A DNA stretch of 33,663 nt from assembly GCA_019419645.1 (NCBI GenBank), contig DXZN01000006.1, positions 31,954 through 65,616 of the forward strand, written 5' to 3'. The notes beneath the pieces are model-generated. The model was not told the DNA's origin and did not search any database. It was given only the letters and a program-made list of their open reading frames with translations. This document shows, piece after piece, positions 16,369-24,900 of this stretch (its first letter is position 1; every line of letters starts with the position of its first letter). The translations under genes were made by a program, and so were the position numbers. The stretch comes from Collinsella sp. GTDB taxonomy: Bacteria > Actinomycetota > Coriobacteriia > Coriobacteriales > Coriobacteriaceae.

Positions 16369-16442
16369 TGGGATGTCGTCTAATGGCAGGACAGCGGATT
16401 CTGGTTCCGTCAATGGGGGTTCGACTCCCTCCATCCCAGCCA
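16369..16442 (+). tRNA. tRNA-Gln (anticodon CTG)
   Basis: The acceptor arm TGGGATG pairs with CATCCCA. The anticodon stem GCGGA/TCCGT encloses loop TTCTGGT, and the T arm GGGGGTTCGACTCCCTC is intact. The CCA end is encoded. It reads CAG codons. Confidence 0.95.
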
Positions 16443-16459
16443 TTGCATTTGCTACATAT

Positions 16460-16536
16460 GGCCCGTTCGTCTAGCGGTTTAGGACGCCGCCCTCTCAAGG
16501 CGGAGATCACCAGTTCGAATCTGGTACGGGCTACCA
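16460..16536 (+). tRNA. tRNA-Glu (anticodon CTC)
   Basis: The anticodon stem CCGCC/GGCGG encloses loop CTCTCAA, so the anticodon is CTC. The T arm ACCAGTTCGAATCTGGT is perfect and CCA is encoded. The acceptor begins GGCCCGT. It is 17 bases after tRNA-Gln and is likely on the same transcript. Confidence 0.95.
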
Positions 16537-16546
16537 AAATTGAACG

Positions 16547-16574
16547 CCCGGGCCTCGTTAGAGACCCGGGTTTT
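16547..16574 (+). terminator. Terminator of the tRNA pair
   Basis: CCCGGG with CTC and GAG with CCCGGG (16547-16556 and 16561-16570) form a stem around GTTA, followed by T4. Confidence 0.8.
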
Positions 16575-16633
16575 GTGTATTGACCGATATTTAAGGCGCG
16601 CGTTGAGTCTGCCGCCCGGACCGAGGAGTTGTC

Positions 16634-17551
16634 ATGGACCTGCCTATCAGCTTGGAAGACATCACGTATGCCGAGAACTATCTGGCGCAGGGCGACCTGG
16701 CTACGGCGACGCCGCTGCTTGAGCGTCTGGTGGAGCTCGCCGAGGAGTATATCGACGCTGAGTGCAAGACGGAGGAGAAGCGCCAGTACTTTAGCTTCGA
16801 CAGCAAGTTTGAGCGCCTGGCCTATCGCCGTGTGGAGAAGGATCCGCGCGAGCTGGTGCAGGTCGAGGTTCCCTTTGACCGCCTGTACTCCGACATGGCG
16901 TTTGCCTACATTCGCCAGCAGGATTATGTGAGTGCTCGGAATGCCCTGATGCAGGCCGTGCGTTGGGATCCCATGAACTGCAACTATCGCTTGGACTTGG
17001 CCGAGCTGTTCCGCGCGCTCGAGGACAAGCAGGAGTGGGCATCGCTCTCGTTCTCGGTGCTGGAGCGCGCGAGCGACGGTAAGTGCGCCGCACGCGCCTA
17101 CACCAACTTGGGTCAGTACTTCTTGGAGCCCGAGACCGAGAACATTTCGGCTGCCGTGGGCTGCGCGCGTCTGGCGCTGCGCCTGGCACCCAATGATGCG
17201 CATACGACGCGCCTGCTCAACAAGATCCATACCACCTATCCGGATGCCGCGGACGAGAGTGACGACCATGTGATGGGTGAGCTCGCCCTGCAGGGCGTGC
17301 CGACCTCGCCTTCGGCCGAGATCGCCATCTGCCTGATCATGTGCGCGACCGATGCTGCAAGCGACGGCGACAAGCAGGAGGCTACGCGTCTGACGGTCCG
17401 TGCCCGCGACCTGGTGGGCGAGGAGGCATGCGCGGCGATTATCAAGCTGGTGCGCGAGAGCGATGCCGAGCTTAATGCCGAGCGCAGGGCAAAGCGCGAG
17501 GCTGCGGGCTCAAACGCCAATGGCGCCAAGGAGGCCGGCGATGCCCAGTAA
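16634..17551 (+). CDS. Tetratricopeptide-repeat-like protein
   Basis: This 305-aa soluble protein is built of helical pairs resembling TPR repeats: ENYLAQGDLATATPLLERLVELAEEYI near the start, MAFAYIRQQDYVSARNALMQAVRWDPMN at about residue 95, and ARAYTNLGQYFLEPETENISAAVGCARLALRLAPND near 155. The tail (about 275-305) is Ala/Lys/Glu-rich and probably disordered. There is no signal peptide. ATG at 16634 has GAGGAG upstream. The last 11 bases overlap smpB, so the two genes are translationally coupled. This suggests but does not prove a link to ribosome rescue or RNA quality control. Confidence 0.8.
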   Translation: MDLPISLEDITYAENYLAQGDLATATPLLERLVELAEEYIDAECKTEEKRQYFSFDSKFERLAYRRVEKDPRELVQVEVPFDRLYSDMAFAYIRQQDYVSARNALMQAVRWDPMNCNYRLDLAELFRALEDKQEWASLSFSVLERASDGKCAARAYTNLGQYFLEPETENISAAVGCARLALRLAPNDAHTTRLLNKIHTTYPDAADESDDHVMGELALQGVPTSPSAEIAICLIMCATDAASDGDKQEATRLTVRARDLVGEEACAAIIKLVRESDAELNAERRAKREAAGSNANGAKEAGDAQ

Positions 17552-18011
17552 GCGCGAGCGCAAGCTCATTTCCAAGAATCGCTCGGCACATCACGAGTAC
17601 TTTATCGATGAGACGTTTGAGTGCGGTATTGAGCTGAGCGGTACCGAGGTCAAGTCGATTCGCGAGCGCGCGTGCCAGATTACCGATACCTTTGCACTGA
17701 TTCGTGGCGGGGAGTGCTGGCTCGTCGGCCTGCATATCCACCCTTATAGCCATGGTGGCGTGTGGAATCGCGATCCCGACCGTCGGCGCCGTCTGCTGCT
17801 GCACCGCAAGGAGATCGACTTTCTTGACGGCAAACTTCGCAACCGTGGTTATGCGCTGGTTCCGTTGGAGCTCTACTTTAATACCGACGGTCGCGTAAAA
17901 CTGCTGCTGGGCCTGGGTCGCGGCAAGAAGCTCTACGACAAGCGCGAGGACATGGCCAAGCGTGATGTCCAACGCGAGATCGACCGCGCCCTCAAGGAGC
18001 GCAACCGCTAG
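17541..18011 (+). CDS. smpB: SsrA-binding protein SmpB
   Basis: SmpB binds tmRNA and carries it into stalled ribosomes for trans-translation. The 156-aa protein matches the family throughout: KLISKNRSAHHEYFIDETFECGIELSGTEVKSIRE, CWLVGLHIHPYSHGG, RRLLLHRKEIDFL, and a basic C-terminal tail (GRGKKLYDKREDMAKRDVQREI). ATG at 17541 follows AAGGAGG located inside the end of the TPR gene. No tmRNA gene could be recognised in the following bases, although ssrA is often close to smpB. Confidence 0.97.
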   Translation: MPSKRERKLISKNRSAHHEYFIDETFECGIELSGTEVKSIRERACQITDTFALIRGGECWLVGLHIHPYSHGGVWNRDPDRRRRLLLHRKEIDFLDGKLRNRGYALVPLELYFNTDGRVKLLLGLGRGKKLYDKREDMAKRDVQREIDRALKERNR

Positions 18012-18086
18012 GAGCGAGTTCACGGGAAGGTGCCCTACCGCGCCCGCCCCGTCTTCCTTGCTGTTTTGCCATATATTTCCAAAAGA

Positions 18087-18113
18087 CGGCGTCCGTTATG
18101 GGCGCCGCTTTTT
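18087..18113 (+). terminator. Terminator after smpB
   Basis: CGGCG (18087-18091) pairs with CGCCG (18103-18107) around an 11-nt loop, followed by CTTTTTA. Confidence 0.7.
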
Positions 18114-18164
18114 ATGGGTACATACAGCCTTAAGGTTCAATCCCGGGTTAGGGGAGTACTTGTT

Positions 18165-18668
18165 ATGGACAAAACTGCGTTCTTTACCATGCCGAGTGGG
18201 CTCTATGTGGTGAGTGCCGCGGCCGACGGGCTGCGTGCCGGCTGCGTTATCAACACGGCGGTGCAGGTGACGGCAGCACCGCCTCGCATCTCGGTTGCCG
18301 TAAACAAGGAAAATGTGACCGCTGGCGTGATCGAGACTGCCAAGGCCTTTGCGCTGACCGTGATCGACCAGACGGCGGATATGCTCTACATTGGCAACTT
18401 TGGATTTCGCACCAGCAGCAACTATGACAAGTTTGCCAAATACGAGACCCGCGAGACGGCTCTGGGCATGCCCTATGTGCCCGAGCATGCGGCGGCCCTG
18501 TTTAGCTGCCGTTTGATCGACACTGTGGATGTGGGCACGCATCTACTGTTTATCGGCGAGGTCGAGGATGCCGAACGCCTGAGTGACGAGACGCCGCTCA
18601 CCTACGATTACTATCACAAGGTCCTAAAGGGCAAGACGCCTCCGAAGGCGTCCTCGTATCAAGGCTAG
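18165..18668 (+). CDS. Flavin reductase-like (flavoredoxin-type) protein
   Basis: This 167-aa protein belongs to the FMN-binding flavin reductase-like group found with rubredoxins in anaerobes. Seen: the N-terminal FFTMPSGLYVVSAAADGLRAGCVINTAVQVTAAPPRISVAVNKENVT, which is the FMN-binding core of this fold, and later LFIGEVEDAERLSDETPLTYDYYHKVLKGKTPPKA, the usual C-terminal end. ATG at 18165 has GGGGAG eight bases upstream. The rubredoxin gene follows 89 bases later behind its own promoter, suggesting that the two take part in the same electron-transfer or oxygen-defence process. Confidence 0.88.
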   Translation: MDKTAFFTMPSGLYVVSAAADGLRAGCVINTAVQVTAAPPRISVAVNKENVTAGVIETAKAFALTVIDQTADMLYIGNFGFRTSSNYDKFAKYETRETALGMPYVPEHAAALFSCRLIDTVDVGTHLLFIGEVEDAERLSDETPLTYDYYHKVLKGKTPPKASSYQG

Positions 18669-18685
18669 AAATGTTTTAAAAATAC

Positions 18686-18713
18686 TTGCATTATATTATT
18701 GAGAATCTATACT
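18686..18713 (+). promoter_or_regulatory. Promoter of the rubredoxin gene
   Basis: TTGCAT (18686-18691), 16-bp spacer, TATACT (18708-18713), in an AT-rich island (18669-18720). The overlapping TTATTGAGAATC stretch faintly recalls Fur/PerR-type boxes; this is speculative. Confidence 0.6.
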
Positions 18714-18757
18714 GATAAATGAAGTACATCACCAGTCACGTTCGAGAGGAGAACATC

Positions 18758-18901
18758 ATGGCTGAGGAGAAGAAGACGTATAAGTTCGTGTGCGTCGTTT
18801 GCGGTTACGAGGTTGAGGTCGATACGCCCGAGCTGCCCGAGGATTATGTGTGCCCGGTGTGCGGCGTCGGTCCCGATCAGTTTGAGCTCGTCGAGGAGTA
18901 G
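18758..18901 (+). CDS. Short rubredoxin
   Basis: This is a 47-aa iron-binding electron carrier. Four cysteines in two CxxCG pairs (Cys12/15 and Cys32/35; FVCVVCGY and DYVCPVCGVGPDQFEL) would hold one Fe. The stretch between the pairs is only 16 residues, against 29 in classical rubredoxins, which resembles the rubredoxin-like domain of rubrerythrins. ATG at 18758 has GAGAGGAG upstream; an in-frame ATG at 18719 precedes the ribosome binding site and is unlikely. A strong terminator follows. Confidence 0.92.
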   Translation: MAEEKKTYKFVCVVCGYEVEVDTPELPEDYVCPVCGVGPDQFELVEE

Positions 18902-18943
18902 CTCGCAGGCACACGGCGATTAGCCATACAGAGCTCTGTCCAA

Positions 18944-18977
18944 GGGCCCCGGTCGAATTCACGGCCGGGGCCCTTTT
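18944..18977 (+). terminator. Strong terminator after rubredoxin
   Basis: GGGCCCCGG (18944-18952) and CCGGGGCCC (18965-18973) form a perfect 9-bp stem followed by T4. Confidence 0.9.
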
Positions 18978-19042
18978 CCTCCGTCCCCAAGGGATCACGG
19001 CTGCTGTTAGCCGATCCTGTCTGTCGTGAGTCTGGCCGACCG

Positions 19043-19344
19043 TTTGTCTCAATCTGTAACATGTGGCGGCTCAAAACGGGCCTATCTGTTACAGATTGAG
19101 ACAAAAGGTTGGAGCTGAAGAAATGTCTCAATCTGTAACATCTAGAAGCGGAAAATGGGTCCACTTGTTACAGATCAAGACAAACCAAAACCGTCCGGCA
19201 GAAGATCTCAACCTGTAACATCTAACAGTGAAAACGGGGTCTACGTGTTACAGATTGAGACAAACGGAGCTGTCCCTCGGAAAGATCTCAATCTGTAACA
19301 TCTAGACATCAAAAGCGGGTCTAGATGTTACAGATCGAGACATT
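19043..19344. repeat. Palindrome array A (4 units, about 80-bp period)
   Basis: Four hairpin units have 17-nt left arms at 19045, 19124, 19204 and 19284 and right arms at 19087, 19166, 19246 and 19326. Each centre is exactly 25 nt. Starts are 79, 80 and 80 bp apart. Unit 1 is a perfect 19-bp inverted repeat (19043-19061 with 19087-19105). The array fills the gap between the convergent rubredoxin and mntH genes. Confidence 0.95.
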
Positions 19345-19368
19345 TGCCTGGGCAGGTGTCCCGCCCCA

Positions 19369-20625
19369 TTACATCCCTGTCAACAACACGACATCGAGAA
19401 TCGTCACGATGGCACCGATCCCTACGAGCAGCGCGTTGAGCGGGCGCGAGTTGGCGTATTTACCCATGACGCGGGGTGAACTGGTGAGCCGTATGAGCAC
19501 AAAGACCGTAATCGGCAGTTGAAGCGACAGCAGTGCCTGACTCCAGATGAGACCTTCAAAAGGATTTGGGACGACCAGGCACGCCGTCACTGCGCCGACG
19601 AAACAGGCCGCCACCCCGATCGAGGAATGTCGGTCGTGGATATCGTATTCCTCGTCGAACATGCCCGCAGTGATGGTTCCCGCCGCCATGCCCGCTGTCA
19701 CGCTGCTCGATAGTCCCGCGAACAGCAGCGCCACGGCAAAGATGGTCGAGCTCGCCGGGCCCAAGATGGGGGAGAGCGTGGCCGCTGCGACGGCGAGGTC
19801 GTCTACGACCATGCCGTGCGCAAAGAAGGTCGTTGCGGCCAGGATGACCATGGCCGAGTTGATTGCCCAGCCCACGCCCATCGAAAAGAGCGTGTCGAAG
19901 AGCTCGTAGTGCAGACGTTCTTCGATAACTTGCTCGCCTTGGCCTTCGAAGTGCATGGATTGGATGACCTCGGAGTGCAGAAAAAGGTTGTGTGGCATAA
20001 CGACCGCACCCAGGACACTCACGATAATCGCGGCAGAGCCAGTGGGCATACTAGGCGTGATCCAGCTTGCGGTTGCTTGCGGCCAGTCGACTTTGACCAG
20101 CGCGAGCTCTGCTAAAAACGAGAGTCCCACCACACCCACGAAGGCGATGATCCAGCGTTCGGCGCGCTTGTAGGAGCTCGTCATGAGCATCGCCATCGAT
20201 ACTGCCGCCACGATGACGCAGCCCGCGCGCACGGGCAGCCCAAAGAGCATTTGAAGGGCAATCGCGCCACCCAGGACTTCGGCCATGGCGGTGGCGACGG
20301 TCGCGAGATAGGCACTGGCGAGTACCGTGCGTCCAACGAAGCGGGGGAGGTAACGTGTCGTGGCCTCGGCAAGGCAGGCGCCCGTGGCGATACCCAGGTG
20401 CGCCGCGTTGTGCTGCAGCACAATGAGCATAATCGTGGACAGCGTGACGATCCACAGCAGCGCGTAGCCAAACTGCGAGCCCGCGGCCATATTGGAGGCC
20501 CAGTTGCCCGGGTCGATAAAGCCGACGGTCACGAGCAGCCCGGGGCCGATATGCCGCGCAATGTCTAGGCCTCCGTGACCGCCGGTGCGCCGGGAACCAA
20601 AGTGTTGTTTGAGATGGTTGAGCAT
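19369..20625 (-). CDS. mntH: Nramp-family divalent metal (Mn2+/Fe2+) transporter
   Basis: This 418-aa proton-coupled metal importer lies in the plasma membrane. Helix 1 carries the family metal-binding motif DPGN (VTVGFIDPGNWASNMAAGSQFGYALLW). Helix 6 carries the second one, MPHN (GAVVMPHNLFLHSEV). About 11 hydrophobic segments are visible. The start is taken at the second Met (MLNHLKQHF, 20625) because AGGAG precedes it; the first in-frame Met (20661) lacks such a site. It lies 75 bases after gpmA on the same strand and may be co-transcribed. The 3' end is 24 bases from palindrome array A, with no ordinary terminator between. Confidence 0.95.
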   Translation of the reverse strand: MLNHLKQHFGSRRTGGHGGLDIARHIGPGLLVTVGFIDPGNWASNMAAGSQFGYALLWIVTLSTIMLIVLQHNAAHLGIATGACLAEATTRYLPRFVGRTVLASAYLATVATAMAEVLGGAIALQMLFGLPVRAGCVIVAAVSMAMLMTSSYKRAERWIIAFVGVVGLSFLAELALVKVDWPQATASWITPSMPTGSAAIIVSVLGAVVMPHNLFLHSEVIQSMHFEGQGEQVIEERLHYELFDTLFSMGVGWAINSAMVILAATTFFAHGMVVDDLAVAAATLSPILGPASSTIFAVALLFAGLSSSVTAGMAAGTITAGMFDEEYDIHDRHSSIGVAACFVGAVTACLVVPNPFEGLIWSQALLSLQLPITVFVLIRLTSSPRVMGKYANSRPLNALLVGIGAIVTILDVVLLTGM

Positions 20626-20700
20626 GGTGCGCTCCTGTGTATGGGCCGCGTGACGTCGCATCTGGGCCGTGCGGCGCCACGCGTCGGATTTGGGTTGGGG

Positions 20701-21474
20701 CTACTTGTGCGCTTTGCCCTGATTGGCCACGTCGTCGATCTTGGCGGCGATGGTCGCCGGGTCGCCGATGTAGCGCTTGTCGAGGACGTTGAAATCTGTG
20801 TCGAAGGTGTAAACGAGCGGCACGCCGGTGGGGATGTTGACCTTGAGGATCTCCTCGGGCGTGAGGTGCTCGAGCTTCATGACGAGTGAGCGCAGGGAGT
20901 TGCCGTGTGCGGCGATGAGTACGCGCTTGCCGGCGAGCATCTGGGGGCGAATTTCGTCTTCGAAATAAGGCCAGGCGCGGGCGATCGTGTCCTTGAGGCA
21001 CTCGGTATAGGGCAGCTGATCGGGTGCGACGTCGCGGTATTGCTCCTGGGTGTGGGGATCGCGCGCGTCGTTCGGCTCGAGTGCCGGCGGGCAGATATCG
21101 AAGGAGCGGCGCCAGATGAGCACCTGTTCGTCGCCGTGCTCCGCGGCGGCATCGGCCTTGTTGAGACCCTGCAACGCACCGTAGTGGCGCTCGTTGAGCT
21201 TCCAGGATTTGATGACGGGCAACCACTCGCGATCCATTTGGCCGAGCACGATGTCGAGGGTGTGAATTGCGCGCTTGAGACGCGAGGTGTAGCAGACGTC
21301 GAAGTCGAAGCCCGCTTCTTTGAGGGCTCGACCGCCTGCTGCGGCTTCTTCGCGGCCCGTGTCGGTGAGTTCTACGTCGGTCCAGCCGGTGAACAGGTTG
21401 AGTTTGTTCCACTCGGATTCTCCGTGACGGATAAGGACAAGTTGCATCGTCTGCTGGTCTGCTTGGTGCGCCAT
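20701..21474 (-). CDS. gpmA: 2,3-bisphosphoglycerate-dependent phosphoglycerate mutase
   Basis: This 257-aa glycolytic enzyme interconverts 3- and 2-phosphoglycerate. The phosphorylated His is in LIRHGESEWNKLNLFTGW (His17), followed by TSRLKRAIHTL, the family block WKLNERHYGALQGLNK, and the second catalytic His in IAAHGNSLRSLVMKLE. ATG at 21474 has AAGGAGG upstream on the minus strand; the second Met (position 10) has no good site. The gene is divergent from gltB. Confidence 0.96.
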   Translation of the reverse strand: MAHQADQQTMQLVLIRHGESEWNKLNLFTGWTDVELTDTGREEAAAGGRALKEAGFDFDVCYTSRLKRAIHTLDIVLGQMDREWLPVIKSWKLNERHYGALQGLNKADAAAEHGDEQVLIWRRSFDICPPALEPNDARDPHTQEQYRDVAPDQLPYTECLKDTIARAWPYFEDEIRPQMLAGKRVLIAAHGNSLRSLVMKLEHLTPEEILKVNIPTGVPLVYTFDTDFNVLDKRYIGDPATIAAKIDDVANQGKAHK

Positions 21475-21526
21475 AGGGGCCTCCTTGATCTGGCACGGTG
21501 TGCGTGCCGTTTGCTTGACGCCGCAA

Positions 21527-21555
21527 AGGATACCCGTTTTAGGCTTAAAAGTTAA
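21527..21555 (-). promoter_or_regulatory. Promoter of gpmA
   Basis: On the minus strand: TTAACT (21555-21550), 17-bp spacer, TATCCT (21532-21527), placed 53 bases before the gpmA start. Confidence 0.5.
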
Positions 21556-21611
21556 CCAGGACTAACAAAATTGTTGTATTTGAATGGGATGGTGAAGGGG
21601 GGCTGCCGAAA

Positions 21612-21766
21612 TGTCTCGATCTGTAACAACTAGGGATGGAAATTGGGCCTAGGTGTTACAGATCGAGACAGGAAGAAATGGTCCTATGGAATGTCTCTCG
21701 AAAACATCTCAATCTGTAACAGTTAGTCGTCGTAATTGGGCCTTCCTGTTACAGATTGAGATGTTT
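21612..21766. repeat. Palindrome array B (2 units)
   Basis: Two units of the same family as array A have left arms at 21612 and 21705, right arms at 21654 and 21747, and 25-nt centres. Starts are 93 bp apart. Unit 2 is a perfect 20-bp inverted repeat (21702-21721 with 21747-21766). A short degenerate copy may lie at 21780-21807. The array sits between the divergent gpmA and gltB genes. Confidence 0.93.
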
Positions 21767-21845
21767 GAAGTGGTGAGCTAACAGGCCGAACTTGGGGCCT
21801 ATGTTGTCGCCCTTGAGGTCGGCGGTGTCCACTCGTAGGGCGCGC

Positions 21846-21877
21846 GTTACGCGATTGTTTCGAAACGGGCGGGAAAC
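21846..21877. promoter_or_regulatory. Candidate nitrogen-regulator site upstream of gltB
   Basis: Half-sites GTTAC (21846), GTTTC (21857), GAAAC (21862) and GAAAC (21873) recur with an 11-bp pitch (5-bp site plus 6-bp gap). This recalls the GTnAC-n6-GAAAC architecture of actinobacterial GlnR boxes. It lies about 70 bp before gltB, and the match is only partial. Confidence 0.3.
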
Positions 21878-21946
21878 ACAGCGGGCCGGCGATGCTCCTA
21901 GTATGCCTAGTCAACTGACTGTCTAAATATCTAGGGGAGGATCGCG

Positions 21947-24900
21947 ATGCAGGCAGATTCCGCTCAGCAGCAGGGCCTTTATCGCCCCGAATTCGACCAC
22001 GATGCATGCGGCATCGGCGCGCTTGCCGATATCAACGGCGAGCGCCATCACCAGATTCTGGATGACGCGCTGTCCATTTTGGTTAACTTGGAGCACCGCG
22101 GTGGCACGGGCCTCGAGAAGAACACCGGCGACGGCGCTGGCATCCTGTTCCAGGTCCCGCATCACTTTTTTCGTAAAGAGGCTCAAAAGTGCGGCCAGAT
22201 TCTGCCGGCAGAGGGCGACTATGGCGTGGCCATGCTGTTCTTCCCGCGGGACGACAAGGGCGTAGAGGATGCCCGCCGCGTGTTTGAGGAGGGCTGCGCC
22301 GAGGCCGGCGTGCCGCTGCTCTTTTGGCGCGAGGTGCCGGTCGACCCGCACGACCTGGGCGAGACGGCCCGCGCCTGCATGCCCACTATCCTGCAGGCCT
22401 TCCTGGGCCGTCCGGACGACACGTCAGCCGGCGATGCCTTTGAGCGTCGCCTGTACGTGTGCCGCCGCACCATCGAGAAGAAGGCCGACGCCGAGTTTGC
22501 CCTGCGAGACAAGATCTTCTACGTGTGCTCCATGAGCTCGCGCACTATCGTGTACAAGGGCATGCTCGTCGCCACGCAGATGCGCCGCTTCTTCATCGAT
22601 CTCAACGATGCCGCCGTCAAAACGGCCGTGGCGCTCGTCCACTCGCGCTACTCCACCAACACCACGCCCAGCTGGGAGCGTGCGCACCCCAACCGCTTTA
22701 TCATCCACAACGGCGAGATCAACACCCTCAAGGGTAACGTCAACTGGATTCGTGCCCGCGAGCCCAACCTGTACAGCCCCGTGCTGCAGCATGATCTTGA
22801 GCGCGTGATGCCGATCATCAACCGCGAGGGTTCCGACTCCGCGATTCTGGACAACGTGCTCGAATTCTTGGTCATGAACGGCCGTCCGCTCACGCGTGCC
22901 GCGTCCATGTTGCTGCCCGAGCCATGGGACCACAACGACAACCTGGGTGAGGAACGCCGCGCCTACGACGCTTACCAGTCCATGCTCATGGAGCCGTGGG
23001 ACGGTCCTGCCGCTATCGCCTTTACCGATGGCCGTACCCTGGGCGCCGCCCTCGACCGTAACGGCCTGCGTCCCGCCCGCTATTATGTGACGCGCGACGG
23101 TCGTTTTATGCTGGCAAGCGAGGTGGGCACCATCGAGGTGAGCCCCGAGAACATCCTGACGAGCGGCTGCTTGGGACCGGGCCAGATGCTCGAGGTCGAT
23201 TTTGCTCGCGGCCGCGTAATCTACAACGACGAGCTGCGCGCCCGTTACGCTAAGGAAAAGCCCTACCGTGATTGGATTGCCGAGGAGACGCTGACCGTCG
23301 ACGCGCTCGATAGGCCTTCCGTGGCAACGCCCGCCGAGGACGCCGAGGTGCCCGCCGCCGTGCGTATGGCCAAGCTCGGCTACCACTGGGATGACGTCGA
23401 CGAGGTCGTGCGTCCCATGGCCCAGCAGGGCAAGGCACCGCTCGCCTCGATGGGCATCGATGCGCCGCTGGCCTGCCTGTCCAAGAAGACGCGCTCGTTC
23501 TTTGACTACTTCTATCAGCTGTTCGCCCAGGTCACGAACCCGCCGATCGACGCCCTGCGCGAGCATATGGTCACCTCGACCACGCTCTACCTGGGCAATC
23601 ACGGTAACCTGCTCGAGGACTCCCGTACGGCCTGCCAGCTGGTTCGCTTGGAGCGACCGCTGCTGAGCAAGGAGGAGTTTGACCGCATTTGCGCCATCGA
23701 CCGCGTGGGCTTTAAGACCCGTCGCTTCCGTGCCGTGTACCGTCGCGATGCCGGTGAGGGCGCGCTGCAGACTGCGCTCAAGCAGCTTGCCGAGGACGTT
23801 GAGTCTGCGGTCCGCGACGGCGTGAACATCGTGGTGCTGAGCGATCGCGCCGGAGCGGGCGAGGTGCCCGTGCCGTCGCTGCTTGCCGTGGGCTGCGTGC
23901 ACAATTACCTGATCCGCGCTGGCGTGCGCACCTTTGCCGACATCGTGGTGGAGTGCGGCGACGCCGTGTCCCCGCACGACTTTGCGGCACTGGTGGGCTA
24001 CTCCGCGAGCGGCATCTATCCGTACAACGCACATGCGTGCATCCGAGATCTGGCGGCACGCGGCGACCTAGACGTGACGGCCGAGCAGGGCATCGCCAAC
24101 TACAACAAGGCTGCGACCGCTGGCATCGTTTCCATCATGTCCAAGATGGGCATCTCCACGGTGCAGAGCTACCACTCCGCGCAGATCTTCGAGGCCGTGG
24201 GCTTTACGCCGGAGTTCGTCAACGCGTACTTTGCCGGCACGGTGAGCCGCGTGGGCGGTATGGGCGTCGAGGACGTCGAGCGCGAGCAGAATGAGCGCTA
24301 CGACGCCGCGCTCGCCATCCTTAGGAGCCCGGCTCCCGATCAGCTGCCCACACTGGGCCTGACCAAGTGGCGCCCGCTCGGTGGCGAGGATCACCTGATC
24401 GACCCTCAGACCGTCTACCTGCTGCAGACCGCCTGCCGCGAGGACAGCTACGACACCTTTAAGGAGTACAGCGCCCGCCTGCACCGCACCGGCCGTGCCG
24501 TGCGCCTACGCGACCTGCTCGACTTTGATGCCAACGGCCGCACTCCGGTGGCGCTCGACGAGGTGGAGCCCGCGCTCAACATCGTCCGCCGCTTTAACAC
24601 CGGCGCCATGTCGTATGGCTCCATCAGCAAAGAGGCACACGAGTGCATGGCCATCGCCATGAACCGCCTGCACGGCCGTTCCAACTCGGGCGAGGGCGGC
24701 GAGGATCCGCGTCGCGAGACCCCGCTGGCCAACGGCGACTCCAAGAACTCCGCGATCAAGCAGGTGGCAAGCGCACGCTTTGGCGTGACGAGCCGCTATC
24801 TGTGCAGCGCCTTCGAGATTCAGATCAAGATGGCCCAGGGCGCCAAGCCCGGCGAGGGCGGCCACCTGCCCGGCAAGAAGGTCTATCCCTGGATCGCCGA

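Noticed and set aside
18012..18164. tmRNA (ssrA) gene directly after smpB
   Set aside because: No tRNA-like ends or tag-coding frame could be recognised; the space holds only a terminator and the leader of the next gene.
20051..21526. Minus-strand open frame of 491 codons over gpmA and mntH
   Set aside because: It is Arg/Pro/His-rich in the manner of a shifted frame and overlaps two genes with clear motifs.
22424..24034. Minus-strand open frame of 536 codons inside gltB
   Set aside because: It is a shadow of gltB, with no ribosome binding site or domain.
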